Below are positions 4,008-5,238 of a DNA stretch of 5,238 bases, piece by piece. The notes under the pieces were generated by a model that made no database searches, was not told where the DNA came from, and saw only the letters and a program-made list of their open reading frames with translations. How positions within the stretch are numbered: the first letter of the stretch is position 1; every line of letters begins with the position of its first letter. The DNA lies in assembly GCA_003171295.1 (NCBI GenBank), contig PMYF01000069.1, positions 1-5,238 of the forward strand, written 5' to 3'. The position numbers and the translations under genes were made by a program. This DNA is from Acidobacteriota bacterium (GTDB lineage: Bacteria; Acidobacteriota; Terriglobia; UBA7540).

Positions 4008-5238
4008 AGGCCTCGTGGACCGAGTCCGGGTTTTCAAAACGGGTAAACCGGGAAAGGAAGCTTAGGTAAACCGTACCGGTCGGGCCGTTTCTTTGCTTGG
4101 CCACAATGATCTCGGACCTGGCCTTATCGGTCTCCGACATCTCTTCGTCGCGTTTGTAGTAAGCCTCGCGGTGGATGAACGCCACCACGTCGGCGTCCTG
4201 CTCGATCGAGCCTGACTCGCGCAGGTCGCTCAACAGGGGGCGCTTGTCTTCGCCGCGGCGCTCGCTGGCGCGGGAGAGCTGCGAGAGGGCCATGACCGGC
4301 ACGTCGAGTTCCTTAGCCAGGGCTTTGAGACCGCGAGAGATGGCCGAGACTTCCTGGGTGCGGTTCTCATAGTTCTTGCGCCCGGACGAGGGAACCGTGG
4401 CTGACATGAGTTGCAGGTAGTCAACCACGATGAGGTCGAGGCCGCCGGCGTTTTGCTTCAGCCGCCGCGCCTTGGCCCGCATCTCAGCCAGCGAGATGGC
4501 CGCCGTGTCATCGATAAATAGCTGCGATTCGACCAGCAGCCCCAGCGCTTTCTCCAACTTGTCATGATCTTCACGGCCCAGGAAGCCGGTTTGCAGCTTA
4601 CGCTGGTCCACCCAGGCCTGTGTGGCCAACATGCGGCGCAGGAGCGACTCCTTGCTCATTTCCAGGGAGAAAACGGCCACCTTGGCACCGCTTTTGATAG
4701 CCGCGTTCTGCGCAATATTGATGGCCAGCGCGGTCTTACCCATCGAGGGCCGTGCAGCGATGATGATCAGCTCACCCTTTTGCAGGCCGCTTGTCATGCG
4801 GTCGAACTCGGTGAACGAGGTGGCCAGGCCAGTGACTTCGCGGCTCTGCTTGTAGAGATTGTCGATGGAACCGAATGAGTGCTCGACGATCTGGTGCAAG
4901 CTCTGGAAGCCGTGCGTCAGGCCCTTCTCGGTAACTTCCATCAACTGTGACTCGGCGGCGCCGAGGACATCGAGGGCACTCTCGCCCTGGTCGGCGGCGC
5001 GGGCAATGGCCATGGAGCAGATGGCCATCAGCTTTCGCAGCAGGCTCTTGTCCTTGACGATCCGGATATATTCCTCGATGACTGGCCGACGCGGCAAGCC
5101 TTCTGTGAGCGAGGCCAGGTAGGCGACGCCGCCCACCGCATCGACTTCCTTGTAGCGGGTCAGTTCGTTGGCCAGGGTAACGATGTCAACGGCGTGCTGG
5201 GCATCCATCAGCTCGCTCATGCGCAAGAAGATACGGCG
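4006..5238 (-). CDS. dnaB: Replicative DNA helicase DnaB, 5' end cut by the window
   Basis: The visible 410 residues contain the end of the N-terminal domain and the whole RecA-like ATPase domain of the hexameric helicase that unwinds DNA at the replication fork and loads primase. The frame stays open through the right edge (RRIF precedes the first visible internal starts), so the true start lies outside. The N-terminal part shows the family pattern VDIVTLANEL and VGGVAYLASL. The linker is followed by FTEFDRMTSGLQKGELIIIAARPSMGKTA in two overlapping stretches: Walker A at 162-169 with Lys168. Walker B is LDLIVVDYLQLM, with Asp273 as the acidic residue. Further family signatures are ALSQLSRASERR, DLRESGSIEQDAD and the closing AKQRNGPTGTV with FLSRFTRFEN. 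The C-terminus is complete and of normal length. This is a core chromosomal gene, convergent with the peptidase operon. Sequence style suggests Acidobacteriota, with moderate doubt. A phage DnaB is less likely because the protein is close to the chromosomal consensus. Confidence 0.97.
   Translation of the reverse strand, partial: RRIFLRMSELMDAQHAVDIVTLANELTRYKEVDAVGGVAYLASLTEGLPRRPVIEEYIRIVKDKSLLRKLMAICSMAIARAADQGESALDVLGAAESQLMEVTEKGLTHGFQSLHQIVEHSFGSIDNLYKQSREVTGLATSFTEFDRMTSGLQKGELIIIAARPSMGKTALAINIAQNAAIKSGAKVAVFSLEMSKESLLRRMLATQAWVDQRKLQTGFLGREDHDKLEKALGLLVESQLFIDDTAAISLAEMRAKARRLKQNAGGLDLIVVDYLQLMSATVPSSGRKNYENRTQEVSAISRGLKALAKELDVPVMALSQLSRASERRGEDKRPLLSDLRESGSIEQDADVVAFIHREAYYKRDEEMSETDKARSEIIVAKQRNGPTGTVYLSFLSRFTRFENPDSVHEA

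Noticed and set aside
4564..5122. Plus-strand ORFs of up to 104 residues inside dnaB
   Set aside because: They are shadows of the well conserved dnaB reading frame on the opposite strand.

Overview
The window holds two divergent gene clusters that look like one bacterial ubiquitin-like (Ubl) conjugation locus. A 1.1 kb gene-poor stretch follows, and then the 3' part of a chromosomal dnaB gene. GC content is moderately high. The DnaB protein has the composition and motifs of DnaB from high-GC soil bacteria, and its N-terminal and linker sequence reminds me of Acidobacteriota. That placement is a memory-based impression, not a search result.

Left, reading leftwards (minus strand): a 169-residue protein that appears to be two Ubl beta-grasp units in tandem (261-770). 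It is coupled by a 4-base GTGA overlap to a GTG-started gene that runs off the left edge (1-264, 88 residues visible). That partial product looks like a divergent prokaryotic E2/UBC-fold protein. E1/ThiF-like and JAB-like genes are the usual companions of such pairs and would be expected further left, outside the window.

Centre, reading rightwards (plus strand): a tightly overlapping three-gene operon. It encodes a divergent sigma-70/ECF-like protein (957-1568), an unrecognised 149-residue soluble charged protein (1565-2014) and an ImmA/IrrE-family zinc metallopeptidase with an intact HEIAH motif (2007-2864). Overlaps of 4 and 8 bases suggest translational coupling. The two clusters share one AT-rich divergent control region (771-956) with two exact GAATTTTT direct repeats 22 bp apart.

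Right: 2865-4005 contains no convincing gene, only several small inverted repeats and one weak small ORF with a hydrophobic N-terminus. It separates the cassette from the convergent dnaB gene (4006-5238, minus strand, 5' end missing). It may be the edge of an accessory island next to a core gene.

Working model (inference): the E2-like and Ubl proteins carry out protein modification. The sigma-like protein, the unknown protein and the ImmA-like peptidase form a sensing and transcription switch for the locus, or the peptidase processes the Ubl or a conjugate. The most interesting point is the pairing of a Ubl/E2 module with a sigma factor and an ImmA peptidase.
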